This document shows, in pieces, positions 1 through 10,471 of a stretch of 32,944 nt of DNA. Both the position numbers and the translations under genes were made by a program. The notes below the pieces were generated by a model. It was not told where the DNA came from, made no database searches, and worked only from the letters and a program-made list of their open reading frames with translations. The stretch lies in the NCBI GenBank assembly GCA_032718475.1, contig JAUCBJ010008272.1, forward strand, positions 64,336 through 97,279. Reading direction: 5' to 3'. Within the stretch, counting starts at the first letter, position 1. Each line of letters opens with the position of its first letter. This DNA is from Nemertoderma westbladi (lineage: Eukaryota; Xenacoelomorpha; Nemertodermatida; Nemertodermatidae).

Positions 1-188
1 ACATGGAATAACCTCCCCTTCAGCCAAGGGTCACATACTCTATTATATTTATAGGCCTAATGTTGGCCTACAGTAGGCCTATGATGTGAAATTCCGTGAT
101 TCAACGGCTGTGAAATTTCGCAATTTAAATTATATCGAGTGATATCGATATCGCTATTTTTCCTCATTTTTCCATTTTATTTTTATAG
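1..188 (+). other. Intron-like sequence upstream of IAP pseudo-exon
   Basis: This AT-rich stretch ends in a pyrimidine-rich run and an AG at 187-188, just where homology to the intact IAP exon 2 begins. It therefore looks like the 3' end of an intron of the duplicated IAP copy. It holds several AGGCCT palindromes of a kind also seen at 15.2-15.5 kb. I see no gene in it. Confidence 0.5.
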
Positions 189-528
189 ATTGTATCCCAA
201 ATGTACATAAGTTATTAAATGTAAGGGAAGCGAATTTGTTTCCGCTGCATTGCATTTGGCGCATCGCTACACTCCCACACCACCGTTTCCGCAGTCGCCA
301 CTGATACCGAATCAATCCGTCGACGAAACTTCAATAGTAAAGGCAAACAATGTCATAACTACTGTGGTTTCTATGGGGTTCCCCGAGGAGGTAGTTTCAT
401 CGCTATTCGCGAGAATGTGGCAGGGACCAGGGGACTCGTTACCAAGTGTTACAGAACTACTGGACATGGTGCTAGCAGTAAAGGCAGTCCTTCAGCCTTC
501 AGACATCACAAGCACTGATCCCACGTCG
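189..528 (+). pseudogene. IAP paralogue, broken last exon (end of BIR3 plus UBA)
   Basis: This segment is homologous to exon 2 of the intact IAP gene at 24139-24817. It covers the end of BIR3 (the PKC zinc ligand is kept), the proline-rich linker and the UBA domain (VVSMGFPEEVV is identical). The splice acceptor AG is kept at 187-188, so the copy arose by DNA duplication and is not a processed retrocopy. It cannot code: where the intact gene reads PKCSY this copy reads PKCT then TAA (207-209), and homology stops at 528. The RING part is missing except for a 17-bp scrap at 1588-1604, with a truncated LINE between. An open frame at 250-543 spans the UBA but begins inside the exon. Upstream BIR exons, if any, lie outside the window. 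Confidence 0.85.
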
Positions 529-1588
529 CATATCAGTATATGATGGTTCGACACATTTGTGTCTACTGTTGACGGTGACACAGAACCATTTGAAGTGTTA
601 TGGGGCGTCCTCCAAGGAGACACACTTGCACCATTCTTGTTCATTATTGTGGTTGACTATGTTCTACGCATGTCCTTAGATCATTATAATGATGATGGGG
701 TGATGATAACTCCACCTACTGGCTCCAGAAGTCGAGGAAATCCTGCCAAGTACCTAACTGATCTAGACTTTGCTGATGACTTAGGAGTACTCTCAGAATC
801 ATTAGAGGGAGCCCAACGGCTCCTCAGCTCATTAGAACATGCTGCTTCTAGTGTTGGTCTTTTTATTAACTCCAGAAAGACCAAAATTCTGACAGTTAAC
901 TTTGAAAGTCCTCAGCAAGTCTGTGATCGGATGAGCATAAGCTCAAAGGATGGTATGCTTGAGCATGTGGACGACTTCTGTTACCTGGGATCATGGATCC
1001 GGAAGTCAGGTGAGGACCTTCGAATACGTAAGGGAAAGGCATTGGCAGCCTTGAATAGGCTTTCCAGGATTTGGAAGTCACCGAGAATTAATCGGAAACT
1101 TAAGGTCCGATTATTTAGAGCAGCAGTAGTTCCAGTACTCCTCTACGGGAGTCCATGCTGGGCTCTAACTGCAGAGGACACCAAATCTCTGGATGGCACA
1201 TTCACAAGAATGCTACGCCGGGTTCATTGTGTCAAGTACAATGCACACATCTCCAACCAGACACTATATAACATTGGAGGTGTCTCATTGGTTCCCCCAA
1301 GCTTGACACTAGAACAAAATCGCCTCCGCTTTGCAGGACATTGCTTTCGCCGTGAGGACCAGCCAGTGCATAATCTTGTACTTTGGCAGCCTCATGGAGT
1401 GAATAAGCATGGTGGACAGCCCATGACTTTCTTGAGACGCATCTTAAAGGACACTGGCCTTAAAGATGCGGATGATCTAGCAAATGTCATGGGTGATAGG
1501 GAGTTGTGGCGGTGCAATTTTGTTGACAAGCCGGCACAGCATTCTTAAAAATGCAGCTGCAATGCAGCATGCCGATCCTAGTAGTAGT
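529..1588 (+). mobile_element. 5'-truncated non-LTR retrotransposon (LINE), 3' half
   Basis: The open frame at 559-1548 (about 330 residues) is the C-terminal half of a LINE reverse transcriptase. It has LQGDTLAPFLF (motif B region), the catalytic LDFADD at about 763-780 (motif C), then the thumb and C-terminal region with CYLGSW, WKSPRINRKLK and LRFAGHC. Finger motifs and endonuclease are absent, so this is a typical 5' truncation. The 3' end is a short untranslated stretch closing in an (AGT)n tail near 1579-1588. Two more copies of the family lie at 15060-15230 and 16830-17800 on the minus strand, with the same 3' sequence. The element sits where about 100 bp of IAP exon are missing. I do not assign a clade with confidence. 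Confidence 0.85.
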
Positions 1589-1604
1589 TATACCCTGTGG
1601 TCAT
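1588..1604 (+). pseudogene. Relic of IAP RING exon after the LINE
   Basis: The bases TATACCCTGTGGTCAT at 1589-1604 match the intact IAP exon around 24710-24725, which encodes the IPCGH part of the RING finger. They directly follow the LINE's AGT-rich tail. They are the far side of the interrupted pseudo-exon; homology stops at 1604. A match this short could be chance, but its position and strand fit the expected order. Confidence 0.6.
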
Positions 1605-4586
1605 GTAAAAGCTTTTGCGGACATAACTAGTCATTTTACGCAATGCGCTAATTACTCTAAAAAGGGCTTAGAATTGTGCAACTACGTGTCTGTCAAGAAA
1701 CACAGAGAGTTGGAATGACGAAATCTACCAACTGTTTCTTTGTGTGAGAAATGTTCCCTTGTTGACATATTTCAGCCAATCAGAGCGATCTCCCCTGCCC
1801 TGTTGATAGCGTCCTACGGAGAATGGCGTAATGCAGCAGTTTTTCCTAGAATCCTACTTCATTCAGGATTCATTCGGAAGTTCTGACGTTTCAGACTTTG
1901 CCCAAAACATCAGAGGCTAGAGTCATAAGAACGCAAATCTATTAACATTACGTAACACTGCACGCCACTTCTTTCAACATACTGACTCTTTTCACCGCAC
2001 TGCTTTAATACTGTTTTATATTGTTGTTAATTGCTGTTTATATTGATGGATGTTATATTCGGAGAATACTGATAAATAATCGTAAACCCCTCAACTTTCT
2101 TAATTACTGAGGTAAGCAGAAGGGTGTACCAGTAGCAATTGCGACTCAAATTTATAGTGGTTTTTGTGTGAAATAAATGCTATTTCATAATCCCTACGTA
2201 TGTCAGTTGCAATCCTCCTTATATATGATCAAATTCAGTGACAGTCGGCAAATCAGTGTGCATTAGTGTGAATTAGTGTGAATTCGTGTGAAGGTTAATA
2301 AAGCATTCCTAAAGAATGCGCCATTTGCGATACATTATAGCCTCTAGTTGTGATTAGTGTATGTCATAACTCTGTTTGATACTTAAAGCGCCACGTCCCA
2401 AAGGAACTGTTAATATTTCCCCGAAAGTAAATATAGTTGTTGGAGATTATATAGTAGCGATCAATCGAATAATACAAAGTAGCCTACTGCAATAACTTTC
2501 TCTAGAACCGAATCAAGTCTCCCACACTGTGGGTCATACACCGCGCATAGACTGGTTTCAACTGATGTCAATTAGCAAGGGCAATAGTCGATTCAAGGAG
2601 ACACTTAAATTAGCAGGTTAAACTGTTAACTGTCTAAAAGCGCAAACATTAATATATTTTTTCTTTTATTGCTCAGTAGGCAATAAACCGTAACGTACCG
2701 GTCGGACGGTAAACTGTAGGCTTAGTTGACCCGAACCAGTACTTTACAGCAGTATTACTTCGATTGTGATAATTATATACCAATAGGTCTTAGTATTTAA
2801 TCGGGGACTGCAGCCCTGGTTTTTTATTGAGATTTTACTTATTTCTGTTGGCTTATTTATCTGTAAGTGTAATATTGAGCAGAAGGCGTGTAAACCTGCT
2901 CAGATTGTAAAAGTAACTTATGGGGTGGATTGTTGTCTGATTGTTGTTAGGTCTGAAGTGGATTACAGTATAGGTAGGTTATTTGTCCGATAAAGTGCTA
3001 GTTAGGCAGTGGAGGCATCCAGCGCTGTAAGGTAAATCCTCCGCGAAAGAATAAGTCGTACTACGTAGTCTAGAGCGCTTACTAACTAATCATTTCGGAG
3101 ACTGCATATACTGTGGTTTATTTAGGCTTGACGGTGGTCTGTCAGCATTTTAGTCTGTGTTTTATTTGAATAGTCTGTACGGGTAGGGTAATATTTATTA
3201 TTCAGAGCGTATGCAAGTAATTTACAACATTCATGTCTCCAAGTTTATTCCTTACAGTAATTCTGCTTGTTATGCATAGTGTTATAGTTAAATTAACCCC
3301 GGTACTACTTCAGGGCTGCTTGGCGTAGGACAGACTGGTGATTTAGTACTCCGGTTACTCCAGCAGATACCGTTGTTCTTTTGGCTGTTCATATATATTA
3401 GACTGAAAGTTATATGTTGTATAAGTGCTAGTACGTAATCTATGGTTTAGATGTACAGTGCTTTCCTGAAAGTTAATTTAGTGCGTAGGCAGTATATTTG
3501 TGTTGTAACGTGGTTAATAGGTCCGTTAGCTTTAGGCTTCGATAATTAATCTCTAGGTATAGGACACTCCAGGTTCGTAGTGTTTATAGTGTAGACTATA
3601 AGCCGTCAGACGGTGGCATTTCCTTATCTGGACAACACAACGTATTGAATACTACTTTATTGGTTTCAAAATTCCGTAATTCCCTGTCAGTCTGTAAGAA
3701 CCAGAAATTCTAAATTCTTGTTAGTCTGGTTTGTAAAATTCCTGTCAAATTACCCTAAAAAATTGTACGTATAACTTTGTTTATTGTTTACTTAGAGATT
3801 GTGTAATCTTAACTTGATACGTAAGTAATTTGTAGTGATAAGTAACTTAGTTAAGTAGAAATATCAGATTTAGTGTCTAACAAGTAGCACTCCACTGAGA
3901 GCGTCCAACCTCTGTGTAGTGACTTCTTACTCAGAAATAATAACATTTATTTCAATAATTGACAAAACCCATTACGGGTATATATATTTATAAATTTAAC
4001 TCAATCAGATTTATAAATTAGTAGGCCTGTTATACATCAATTAGGTCTTAATATCAGTTGACTCTATTGCTTAATATCAGTCATAAAGTAACGGGAAATA
4101 ATTCATAAAATCAGATATACTCAGTTATTAGTAAATTATTGATAATATTGGTGTTTACAGTAAGCTTATTAAGCTTATTAAGCTAAGATATATTTATATA
4201 ACTTAGGCTAAAACTTGTATACCGGTATTCAGTGATTGATCCTAGTCTGTAGTAATATGGTTATATATACTATACACCCTAGGTGTATACCGGTATACTA
4301 ACACTCCATATATACATACGTTACATTGAGTAACAATATATATACGAGATAACTGGGAGACTGACAGTTGATACTGATTTACCCTAGACTTACTTTAACT
4401 GTTATTATAGTGATAGGCATCCAACTGTAAATAAATTATCTCTGACCCAAAACAAACAATATCAGATAGTCTCTTGGAACAGACGATCTGTGACCCAGAT
4501 CAAAGTATAGAAAGGCCCCAACCGAGGTCTAAGTTCCCCCCTACTGTAAGATAAATCCCAAGTCTTCTATTTATCTCTTCTATTTA
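1605..4586. other. Non-coding 3-kb stretch, possibly retrotransposon leader
   Basis: I see no open frame of note on either strand. There is a CCAAT-type motif near 1775, short TGTGAATTAGTG-like repeats near 2255-2290, an AATAAA near 2300, and an AT-rich part at 3.9-4.4 kb with the perfect palindrome GTATACCGGTATAC near 4285. The stretch precedes BEL gag and could contain the element's 5' LTR and leader, but I found no matching copy downstream of pol, so I cannot mark an LTR or primer binding site. Confidence 0.4.
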
Positions 4587-5862
4587 GGAGCTGAAAAGAG
4601 AGCAGATGAAGCAAGGGCCCAATTAGAGTTAGAGAGCATTCAGGTGAGACGAGATTCCTTAAGTAAACAAAGGGCGGTGATTCAGATACAACTCCTAAGT
4701 CTATCTACTCCCAGAAGACATGGATTTACTTCCTCGGCCGAAGGCACTACCACTGATTCCGAGTTTAAAAGTAACAAATCTCATTCAAACGGACATAGAA
4801 GAGCGCCCAAAAGACATAAGTTGCCGAACTTACCCCCCCCCCCCCCCCCCCCCCCCACTGAGAAGGGAATTAGCTAATGTAGACTCAAGAGATAGAGAGT
4901 CAATAACTCAAGTTGTAAGAGTAGAAAGGCTCCCTACTATAGTAGATGAGCCAGAAATAATTAGGCCTGTTAACAAAGCTACTCCTTTAATGGAGACCCT
5001 TTTGCTCCCTGAACCCAACTCTGAATTCCCTTTACATAGTACCAAACTTCCCTTGTCCAGTAGACAAATGCCAGAATCTCAGACTGGTATTGACACTGAG
5101 CAGAATCTAATAAAGGGACTATCCCCTGTCGCCCCGATGTGCCATCCAGCTACCATGTTGGCAGCTCCCGCACGTGCGGTTGAGTGGATGGAGGAGGGGC
5201 AGCAAGAGATGGAGGAGCTGCTCGGGCAATTGGCTAAAACCAAGGCTCGCTCCACAGAACAAGTCCGAGACTTGGAAGGGACTGTTCAATTGTTAAAGGG
5301 AGCAGTACGAGATAGTAAAATAGAGTTGCAAGAAGTACAGCAACACATCACTCTCGAACGCAATAAATTAGTCAATATACAAATGGGTATACCACCACCC
5401 CCTGTAACCGTGTGTCAGCCCTTTAGGCCTGAAGTATCTCATGCGCAAGGTGTGGAGCCTACACGCATCTATACTGCTAGTGAAGTAGAAATTCCTATAG
5501 TAAACCCTATTAATAGTATTAATAAACCTGTCGATAATGATATCCCATACCGCTCTGATAATAATCCAAGAAATTTATATGCCGATAATTCGATATTAAA
5601 TAGTACGATGGCTCAAGAAAGTTTCATACGTCAGATGGCTAGGACAGAAGCCCGTCAAGCTATAAAAGTGGGAGTGGTCGTCAAGTTTAATGGAGATGAG
5701 ATGAAATGGTTACCTTTTAATGAATATTACAAAGATAACATACAAAACTCTGTACTATCCAACAGAGAGAAACTACAATTCCTCATCGAGTGCTTGGAAG
5801 GTCCTCCCAAGTTAATGGCATTAAAATTTATTGGACATCCTGACGGATTAAGACAAATTGTT
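4587..5862 (+). pseudogene. gag: BEL gag, N-terminal part
   Basis: The frame opens upstream of 4587 and has a charged, helix-prone start (EKRADEARAQLELES). It runs to a pure 24-C tract at 4833-4856, where the frame changes; the continuing frame (open from 4720) goes on after the polyproline. A predicted coiled coil follows (EEGQQEMEELLGQLAKTKAR, then a Q/E/L-rich helix, about 5190-5370). The final block (MKWLPFNEYYKDNI and LIECLEGPPKLMALKFI) is the BEL gag domain with its conserved W..F...Y pattern. The frame stops at 5863-5865, just inside an inserted element; the remainder of gag resumes at 6263. Gag proteins of this type form the intracellular particle. The first codon is uncertain. Confidence 0.75.
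4833..4856 (+). repeat. 24-C homopolymer inside gag
   Basis: An uninterrupted run of 24 cytosines encodes polyproline in either frame. The upstream gag frame ends 21 bases after it, whereas the frame one base over continues for a further 1 kb, so slippage here (or a sequencing length error) explains the frameshift. Confidence 0.9.
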
Positions 5863-6250
5863 TAAGGTAGTGGCAAGCCGACTTAAGGGCGTCACAATGA
5901 TCCATTACAAGGGGTTGGTGGAACAGGAGTTTTTATAGCCCTGAAAGACAATTAAAAGATAATTTAAACAACGGCCTATATATTTCTCCCCGTTGGGGTA
6001 TCGTCAGGGCCTGATTACTTAAACAAACTGGTAAAACTGCAAAACACAAAAGTATGAAACACCGGTACCGGTATGTAAAAAAAAAGATGTATGAAAAAAA
6101 AATGTTGTCTTTTGCAGTTTTACCAGTTTGTTTAAGTAATCAGGCCCTGACGATACCCCAACGGGGAGAAATATATAGGCCGTTGTATAAATTATCTTTT
6201 AATTGTCTTTCGGGGCTATAAAAACTCCTGTTCCACCAACCCCTTGTAAT
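5857..6250. mobile_element. Foldback/MITE-like insertion in gag with 12-bp target duplication
   Basis: Two inverted arms of 145 bp (5900-6044 and 6110-6254) differ at only two positions by my count and flank a 65-bp centre that carries CACCGGTACCGGT and A-rich runs. GGATTAAGACAA occurs at 5845-5856 and again at 6251-6262. Removing one copy with everything between makes gag continuous (GLRQ followed by VWDTLNIRYGN), so this is a real insertion and the repeat is its target duplication. The element is lopsided: 43 bp at its left end are unpaired, and the right arm overlaps the first 4 bp of the duplication. It has no coding capacity. A 12-bp duplication is long for a cut-and-paste element, so the class is unclear. 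Confidence 0.8.
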
Positions 6251-6262
6251 GGATTAAGACAA

Positions 6263-6940
6263 GTCTGGGATACACTTAACATCAGGTATGGTAATAGGAC
6301 GAACATAGCTAGATATTTGTATGCGAAATTAGTAGCGCCCAGGAAGTTTCCTAGCAATGGGATTATAGAGTTTTCCGATGAGATTCAGGAGATCTGTAGA
6401 CATTTAGATTGGTTAGATAAATCTGAGGTGTACCAAAGTTCAATGGTAGTCGGAGCTGTAGCTGCATCCTTGCGCAAGGGTGACATAGGCACCCATTGGG
6501 ACCAAAAGGTTTTGTACTTTGAGGACCAACATCAGAGAGATCCAACCATGGCGGACCTTATGTCGTAAGATTACAGCTAATAAAACAGTCTAGAGAAAAG
6601 ACTCTGGAAACCAAGGTAAGTGAAAAACCCGTTGCTAGGAGAAATATAACACCAGTGTGTTATACCGATTATGAGAGTCAAACGTCTTATGACAAAGATA
6701 GTGGCAAAGACACCGAAAGAACTTATTACATGAGTAAAGGTAAGGACATAAGTAAACCCAAGGTTCGAACTAGTGGCAAGGGAGAACAGCTAAAAACTCC
6801 CCCTACATCTCCCAAGAGAATTCCTGGTAGGAAGCCCAAAGAAAGAGCTAGAGTACAAACTACCATGCAAGCTAAGGTAAGTAACATCAAACCTAAGTGT
6901 GTATTGTGCGAAGGGCCAAATCGCTTGAGTGGGTTGTGAG
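6263..6940 (+). pseudogene. gag: BEL gag, C-terminal part and first zinc-binding segment
   Basis: From 6263 the gag domain resumes (VWDTLNIRYGNR, then ARYLYAKLVAP) in a frame that stops at 6566-6568. A second open stretch at 6655-6939 carries a lysine- and serine-rich linker and a CVLC pair at about 6897-6908, the beginning of the cysteine-rich part. The frame then shifts by about one base near 6929 into the next segment. This organisation, a capsid-like domain followed by a basic linker and zinc-binding cysteines, is usual for BEL gag. It is non-functional as it stands because of the frame changes. Confidence 0.7.
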
Positions 6941-7624
6941 GAATTCTTAAAGAAAGAATTGAAAGACAGACGCAGTGTCACTTGGGATAAAAGGTTATGT
7001 TACAATTGCCTCAGGAGAGGACATCAAAGGAAAACCTGTTACTCAGACGTGAGGTATGCTAAGTGTCGAGCGAAACATCATATCCTACTGCACACCGAGT
7101 TTGATAATGTAAGTGAACCCGAACTGCACGTACAGTTCAGTGATGTGAACGACACGGACCATAGTTCGGAGATGGAAGGATTCTATATGGATGAGTTTTC
7201 TGATGAAAATGAGTCCTGTTATATGATCAACATAGCCGTATATCGAGCCCTTACGTATGAGGCAGCGACGGATGGAGAGGAATCCCAACTACCCATTCCG
7301 GATCGACAGCTCTCAGGGAAGGTTTCACAACCATCTGTCGGCCTCAGAGAGTTCCCAGTGGTGCAGCTTAGAGTACATGGACAAGGTAAGAGCCTTATAG
7401 TAAATGCCCCCCTTTATTCAGGTAGTACAGGCACCTTTATAGATAAAGATCTGGCCGAAGATATATTCGCTGGTCAACAAAGATTCCAAACCAAGCTGAA
7501 CCTTTCCGGGATTATGCAGGTATGGAAATCTACTGTATCCACAGAATTCTACATAGGATCGTTGTCGACTCCCCAAGACGAATCAGGAGAGAACAGTATG
7601 GAGAACCGGTGGAGTACTGGATGA
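6929..7624 (+). pseudogene. BEL zinc knuckle and aspartic protease
   Basis: The frame encodes a complete zinc knuckle, C-x2-C-x4-H-x4-C (6998-7039, CYNCLRRGHQRKTC), then a second cysteine/histidine group ending in HHILLH. The retropepsin-like protease begins near 7340 (FPVVQLRVHGQGKSLIVNA). Its active-site loop reads LYSGST at 7412-7429: the catalytic aspartate of the usual D-S/T-G is a tyrosine (TAT at 7415-7417, one base away from GAT). That change alone should destroy cleavage. The frame closes at 7622-7624, where the RT should follow; the overlap with the next frame (7522) marks a deletion or frameshift junction. Confidence 0.75.
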
Positions 7625-8694
7625 CCATCCAGGTTTTCGGGATCATATCTAGCTCCTCGAATGCTTGTTCGGTAGTACGCACCACTGCCGACGATAATAG
7701 AGACGCCTTCTCTAAAACGGTTATTGACAACATCAAACGGGATATTTATATGGATGACAACCTAAAGTCCCTACCATCGGTGGAAGAAGCAATCGATGTT
7801 GCCAAGGGAACGGTAGAGTGTTTACAAAGAGGTGGATTTCGTCTAACCAAATTCACTAGTAACTCCCGTGAGTTCCTGGAATCGATCCCAGTGGAAGACA
7901 GATGTGTTAAAGATCTTGAGCTCATTAATGACGATCTCCCCGAAACTAAAACCGTTGGACTGAAATGGAACACGGAGAGAGACATTTTATTTTTCCAACT
8001 GAAACAATGCGAAAACCCCGTTCGAACTAAACGGATTTGCCTGAGTATTCTGAGCACTTATTTCGACCCATTGGGATTCATTACTCCTGTAATTCTAGTT
8101 GCTCGGAGCCTGGCGCAACAAATGTGGCTTGAAATCCACTCTTGGGATTATCCACTCCAGGGAGAACTGCTAAAGAAGTGGATGAAGTGGGAAGATTCTT
8201 TACCATCTATCGAGAATTTTAAGATTTCCCGCTCGTATTTCGGTCACGTTCTCCCCACGTATTCCTATCAACTCCATGTTTTTGGAGACGCCAGCAATAT
8301 CGGAATAGGTATAGTAGCCTACCTTAGGGTTGAAACTCCCGATGGAATTAAAGTTTCATTAGCCGCCTCCAAAGCCCTAATAAACAACAAACTGCGAGTT
8401 CCCAGAGCAGAGTTAAAGGCGGCACTATACGCTACAACCATCGGTCGGAATGTAAAGGAACAGATCGAATATCCACTAGAGAAAACTGTTTATTGGACTG
8501 ATGCATTACTCGTTCTGGAATATATCACTAATGAAGCCTGTCAGTTCAGTGTCTTTGTTACCAACCGAGTAGCGATTATACTCAGTCGCACTAGCATAGA
8601 TCAATGGAGACATTGCCCCAGGACGATTAACCCAGCCGACATCACCTCCTTAGGAGCAACTCCTCAAGAACTGACGGATACCCCAGATTGGTAA
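7522..8694 (+). pseudogene. pol: BEL reverse transcriptase (C-terminal part) and RNase H
   Basis: The RT enters at its motif B region (IQVFGIISSSSNACSV) and contains the YMDD catalytic box at 7747-7758, so the fingers and the motif carrying the first catalytic aspartate are missing. A connection region with STYFDPLGFI (the usual LS.FDPLG word of BEL/Pao) follows at about 8050-8080. RNase H covers about 8265-8580: the first catalytic aspartate lies in HVFGDAS (8287-8289), a glutamate in RVPRAELKAAL and another aspartate in VYWTDALLVL. The frame stops at 8692-8694 and then shifts; the next bases still encode GPDFL, the word that normally follows. The RT is therefore internally deleted and inactive. 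Confidence 0.8.
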
Positions 8695-9040
8695 GGTGGC
8701 CCCGACTTCCTAAGTAAAGAAGAAGAGGAATCATCTCACCACAGCGGAGATCAGACAAGCCAAGGGAGCGGAAAAGGTCAAACCAAAAACCCAGATGAGT
8801 AAATCCAAGCTGTTTAAGCCAGCGATTGATCTGTCTGTGCTACACACCGACAGAGACGCCACTGTGGATCCTAATCAACCAAAATCCATAGACGTTACTC
8901 GAACCCCAAATAAATCAGTTATTGAAATAAGGGAAAGAGATTGGAAATCTGGAACACCAGACGTCTCAAGGGGACTCTCTCCTCTCATCCAGAGAGTGAT
9001 GGCTCATTATAGCTCCTGAAATCGGCTTTGCAAAGCTATT
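8695..9040 (+). pseudogene. BEL pol linker between RNase H and integrase
   Basis: This is frame-shifted linker sequence. GPDFL is readable just after 8695, and an open stretch at 8795-9019 encodes a polar, basic segment with no recognised domain. It lies where BEL pol proteins have a variable spacer before the integrase zinc finger. It is listed so the gap is not mistaken for an independent gene. Confidence 0.5.
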
Positions 9041-10471
9041 GTGTATTTAAAGCGATGTTTCCATCATCACTATTCCAGGATGAAGATCGCTAATGACGCC
9101 ACTTCGGAAGTAGCTGAAAGGGTCCATGCTACCAAAGACCTTCCCACTTATCGGCTACCTAATAAGTTTCTAACTGATAAGATCAGTTACCAAGAACATG
9201 ATGATACCAACAAGCAGATACTGAGACTCCTGCAATGTTATGAGAATTCCGAAAAGTATTTCCTGTTATTGAGAAATCCACAGATGCGCTTAAGGGATTC
9301 TTTTTCTAGCACAATGATAGATGGGCTAATACGTGTCGGAGGGAGATTAACCAATGCTCCATTGTCCTTTGATACTAAGTTTCCCATACTGATTAGAAAT
9401 CTTGAAATACAAATCAAGATGATTGTAGATGTTCACAGTAAGCTTTACCATGTTGGTAGAGAATGAGTTCTTAGCGAAATTCGAACTTGCTATTATTTCC
9501 ATAAGCCCCGTAGAGCGCTAAACCAGGTTCTTAGGAACTGTATACCATGTAGGAAAGCATTTAGTAGGCCTTTAACACAGCGAGAGGCAGAATTACCTAG
9601 GGAAAGAGTAAGCTGTTATGAACCACCCTTTACCAATACCGGTGTGGATTTATTTGGCCCTATTGAAGTGTATCGCGCTAGGACTATAGTCAAGCGATGG
9701 TGCGTCATTTTCGTTTGTATGAGTTGTAGAGCGATCCATCTTGGTATGGTGAACGATCTATCTACCAACAGCTTCATACTGAGTTTATGCCGACAAATCG
9801 CTCGTTTTGGGACTAGCAACACTATGAGATCTGATAAAGGTACTAATTTCATTGGAGCCAACAACGAGATTAAAGCTTACGTAAACAATTGGAACCAACG
9901 ACAGATGGACGATCAGCTGAGAGTAACAGCATCTAGCTGGACCTTCAACGCCGCCGACGCCCCTTGGTGGGGAGGAAGTTGGGAGAGACTCATACATAGC
10001 GTGAAGACCACATTTCACTTTGTAGTTCCGTGCCGCGTGTATCTCACCGACGAACTTTTGCGGACGTTAATGGAGGAAATAGCCGCTTATCTCAACGAGA
10101 GACCGCTTATGCCAGTCTCATCGAGTCCAGACTCCCTAGAAGCGCTAACACCCATGCATTTCCTACTAAAGAAACCTGTAGCCATGCTCCCGCAGTCGGA
10201 AATAATGGACGGAGACGAGTACTGCCGACAAACTTGGCAACTTATGCAGTTATTATCCTGTCGTTTCGCTGACCATTTCGAAAAATATTATTTTCCTACA
10301 CTGCAGCTTCGAACAAAGTGGTTTGTGAAGCAAGAAAATGTCAGCGTCGGAGACATGGTCCTCACTGTGGAATCTGATCTTCCCCATAAGAGGTGGCAGA
10401 CACGTCGTATCATCGAGACTCATATATCCGATGATGGTTTAGTGAGATCGGTGGAACTCGTAGTCATGTGA
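9041..10471 (+). pseudogene. pol: BEL integrase with H2C2 zinc finger and C-terminal domain
   Basis: One reading frame runs the whole way and is interrupted only by TGA at 9464-9466. The N-terminal zinc-binding region has histidines in DVHSKLYHVG and the pair CIPC at about 9541-9552. The catalytic core keeps all three acidic residues: D in GVDLFGP (9647-9649), D in MRSDKGTNF (9833-9835) and E in GGSWERL (9983-9985), with spacings of about 61 and 49 residues, normal for BEL integrases. The C-terminal part (NVSVGDMVLTVE, then KRWQTRRI) fits the DUF5641 region. Integrases of this family join LTR DNA to the chromosome. The internal stop lies between the histidines and the cysteines of the zinc finger, so a full enzyme cannot be made. 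Confidence 0.85.

Larger units (their letters stand above)
4587..10471 (+). mobile_element. Decayed BEL/Pao LTR retrotransposon (internal region)
   Basis: Gag, zinc knuckle, aspartic protease, partial reverse transcriptase, RNase H, H2C2 integrase and a C-terminal DUF5641-like region follow one another on the plus strand. This is the domain order of BEL/Pao elements, where RNase H precedes integrase. The RT block around the YMDD box and the words RTADDN and KSLPSVEEAI resemble the Bel group. The element is dead: a frameshift at a 24-C run, an inserted inverted-repeat element, several further frame changes, an RT missing its N-terminal part, a protease active-site change and stops at 8692-8694 and 9464-9466. 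No pair of LTRs could be matched, so the outer limits are unknown. Confidence 0.85.

Noticed and set aside
250-543. Independent small UBA protein gene
   Set aside because: It lies inside a pseudo-exon homologous to IAP exon 2, with a stop upstream and no proper start.
6363-6981. Minus-strand open frames across BEL gag
   Set aside because: They are shadows of the gag coding sequence on the plus strand.
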